8,127 nucleotides of DNA, from assembly GCA_021815525.1 (NCBI GenBank), contig JAKAGN010000108.1, positions 1 to 8,127 on the forward strand. The letters are read 5' to 3'. Source of the DNA: Deltaproteobacteria bacterium (GTDB taxonomy: Bacteria > Desulfobacterota > Desulfobacteria > Desulfobacterales > Desulfatibacillaceae). Within the stretch, counting starts at the first letter, position 1, and each line of letters begins with the position of its first letter. Shown here piece after piece: positions 7,228 to 8,127 of this stretch. Made by a program: the position numbers and the translations under genes. The notes under the pieces were generated by a model. That model was given only the letters and a program-made list of their open reading frames with translations. It made no database searches and had not been told where the DNA came from.

Positions 7228-7665
7228 CGTAAGTTTGGAATCCGGGTTTTCTTTGTTCTGTGATTTCTTATAAAATTTCGAGTAGCCGGGGTCTTCATTT
7301 TTCAAGACATGCTCGAACAGCCAGTCCCTGAGAAAAATCAAGAGATTTAGCGCAATCTTATCCTTGCCCGATTCGTAATCGTCAAGAAACCCAATGAACT
7401 TCTTGATGAATTCCTGATGCTTCAAATGGTGCTGCTCTCGGCCTGGATACCGTATCTCGGCCATGATGTTTTCTTCGGACATGAAATGATAACCAAGATA
7501 GTCGCTCAGTTCCGTGAAAATGCCGATCAGGTCTTTTGACTGCGTTTCATAGGCGCCCATAGCCTTATTGATTATTTCAAAGAGTTTTTTGTGTTGTTCA
7601 TCAAGCTCATCAAAGCCGACGCTGAACTTTGAATCCCATTGCAGCCTCTTGATTTTTTGCATCAT
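7225..7665 (-). CDS. Bacteriohemerythrin-like non-heme diiron protein
   Basis: A 146-residue single-domain hemerythrin, typical in size. The family binds O2 at a diiron centre in a four-helix bundle and serves in oxygen storage, delivery or sensing, or in iron handling. Expected ligands are visible: His25 in DEQHKKLFE, His60 and Glu64 in YHFMSEENIM, His79 and His83 in YPGREQHHLKH, and His119 in WLFEHVLKNED. The last acidic ligand is unusual: the usual spacing from this His to Asp is five residues, but here Glu124 is at +5 and Asp125 at +6, while the following D-x-x-Y pattern fits Asp125. The protein starts with two Met codons; AGGAGGG lies 5 bases before the first, so I chose that one. There is no signal peptide, so it is cytosolic. 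It may be co-transcribed with the 371-residue gene. Confidence 0.95.
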   Translation of the reverse strand: MMQKIKRLQWDSKFSVGFDELDEQHKKLFEIINKAMGAYETQSKDLIGIFTELSDYLGYHFMSEENIMAEIRYPGREQHHLKHQEFIKKFIGFLDDYESGKDKIALNLLIFLRDWLFEHVLKNEDPGYSKFYKKSQNKENPDSKLT

Positions 7666-7764
7666 TCAAGCCCTCCTGCATGTCATGGGGGTTTCCGGCC
7701 CGGCATGTATGGGACCTGCAATTGGAGAAAGCCCTTGCGTTGAAAGCTGGGAGCGCTTTTCTTC

Positions 7765-7783
7765 CGGCTTTTTCGGAAAGCCG
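7765..7783. other. Small hairpin in the CsbD-hemerythrin gap
   Basis: CGGCTTT at 7765-7771 pairs with AAAGCCG at 7777-7783 around a 5-base loop, 25 bases beyond the CsbD stop. Neither strand shows a good T-tract after it. It may help end the CsbD transcript. Nothing else was seen in the 143-base gap apart from the hemerythrin ribosome binding site. Confidence 0.35.
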
Positions 7784-7808
7784 CCCCACCTTTGTTGTTC
7801 CCGCCTGG

Positions 7809-8003
7809 CTATTTCAGGTGAAGCTTGTCGAGCTTGGCCTTGATCGCCTCCTTGGTATCGCCGAACTTTTCCTGGATAATTCCATAGAGCTTGTCCACGG
7901 AGCCTTCGGCCTTGATTAAATCATCGTCGGTGAGTTCGCCCCAGATTTTTTTTACCTTGCCTTTCAGCTGGTTCCATTTGCCTTTTGCCTGCTCCTGGTT
8001 CAT
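7809..8003 (-). CDS. CsbD/YjbJ-family small stress protein
   Basis: A 64-residue hydrophilic, Lys/Asp/Glu-rich protein. It begins NQEQAKGKWNQLKGKVKKIW, then has GELTDDDLIKAEGSVDKLYG and IQEKFGDTKEAI, the standard CsbD pattern. The length is close to the 60-70 residues usual for the family (for example E. coli YjbJ). CsbD proteins are abundant under general stress in several bacteria; the molecular function is not established. A good Shine-Dalgarno sequence (AGGGG) lies 6 bases before the ATG. The promoter region overlaps the repeat at 8031-8054. The protein is cytosolic. Confidence 0.95.
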   Translation of the reverse strand: MNQEQAKGKWNQLKGKVKKIWGELTDDDLIKAEGSVDKLYGIIQEKFGDTKEAIKAKLDKLHLK

Positions 8004-8030
8004 TTGATTCCCCTTTTTCGATATTTGTTT

Positions 8031-8054
8031 TGAACCTATCTCAAAAATATTTTC
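8031..8054 (-). repeat. 24-base inverted repeat, copy 2, upstream of CsbD
   Basis: This is the opposite-orientation partner of 7204-7227, 21 of 24 identical. It contains the 10-base palindrome AAAATATTTT (8044-8053). The wider region also forms ATCTCA (8038-8043) with TGAGAT (8059-8064). It sits 28-51 bases before the CsbD start, where a promoter or operator would be expected. Confidence 0.6.
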
Positions 8055-8127
8055 GTCATGAGATTGAGCGAAAAAGCCGCTGGCAAGGAAGCAGGCGGAA
8101 AAGGACCGGAGGCGTAGTTATTCTACG
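8055..8127. repeat. Right-edge palindromic element, cut by the window end (partial)
   Basis: After the 24-base repeat there is a purine-rich stretch with repeated short units (GCAAGG, GCAGG, GGAAAAGG, CCGGAGG). It ends in a perfect palindrome, CGTAG-TTATT-CTACG at 8113-8127, whose last base is the last base of the window. This would fit the left half and centre of a long dyad element whose right half lies outside. I see no coding sequence here that I would support. Confidence 0.45.

Noticed and set aside
8058..8117. Short + strand frame of 19 codons, ATG to TAG, in the right-edge element
   Set aside because: It has no Shine-Dalgarno sequence, is very short, and its stop lies within the palindrome; better explained as part of a repeated non-coding element.
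1..8127. CRISPR arrays, tRNA, rRNA, transposase or toxin-antitoxin genes
   Set aside because: I read both strands and saw no regularly spaced repeats, no tRNA-like cloverleaf and no protein with such motifs.

Overview
The window looks like chromosomal DNA from a high-GC Gram-negative bacterium. A delta-proteobacterial (Desulfobacterota-type) host is my best guess, but that rests on general gene style and not on a marker gene. There are two compartments. From 1 to about 6000 all genes are on the + strand, tightly packed and very GC-rich (45 of 60 bases are G or C at 5041-5100). From about 6060 to the right edge all genes are on the - strand, with clearly lower GC (29 of 60 at 7021-7080, 26 of 60 at 7381-7440) and looser spacing. 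The two blocks converge at about 5980-6060.

Left block. The window opens inside an NYN-domain protein that also carries a Cys/His cluster, a cold-shock-like RNA-binding domain and an acidic tail, probably an RNA-processing or RNA-binding nuclease. A 99-base spacer with two GC-rich hairpins leads to a cytosolic cyclophilin-type peptidyl-prolyl isomerase, which is followed by a strong hairpin terminator. Next is a compact three-gene operon: a MoxR-family AAA+ ATPase, a DUF58 membrane-anchored protein (1-base gap), and a TgpA-like membrane transglutaminase-domain protein with an intact Cys-His-Asp triad (ATGA start/stop overlap). MoxR, DUF58 and transglutaminase genes are a recurrent set, thought to act together at the membrane or envelope. 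The MoxR ATPase probably works as a chaperone-like partner of the DUF58 protein, and the transglutaminase-like domain probably faces the periplasm.

Right block. Reading leftwards from the right edge there is a CsbD/YjbJ-family small stress protein, a bacteriohemerythrin-like oxygen or iron-binding protein, and a 371-residue protein that I do not recognise, with a small beta-barrel-like N-terminus. Each has its own ribosome binding site.

The most interesting non-coding signal is a 24-base sequence present twice in opposite orientation in the low-GC block (7204-7227 and 8031-8054, 21 of 24 bases identical). The right copy is followed by a conserved-looking purine-rich stretch that ends exactly at the window edge in a perfect 5-bp palindrome. 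This looks like half of a palindromic, MITE-like or REP-like intergenic element cut by the window edge. I saw no rRNA, tRNA, CRISPR array, transposase or defence gene.
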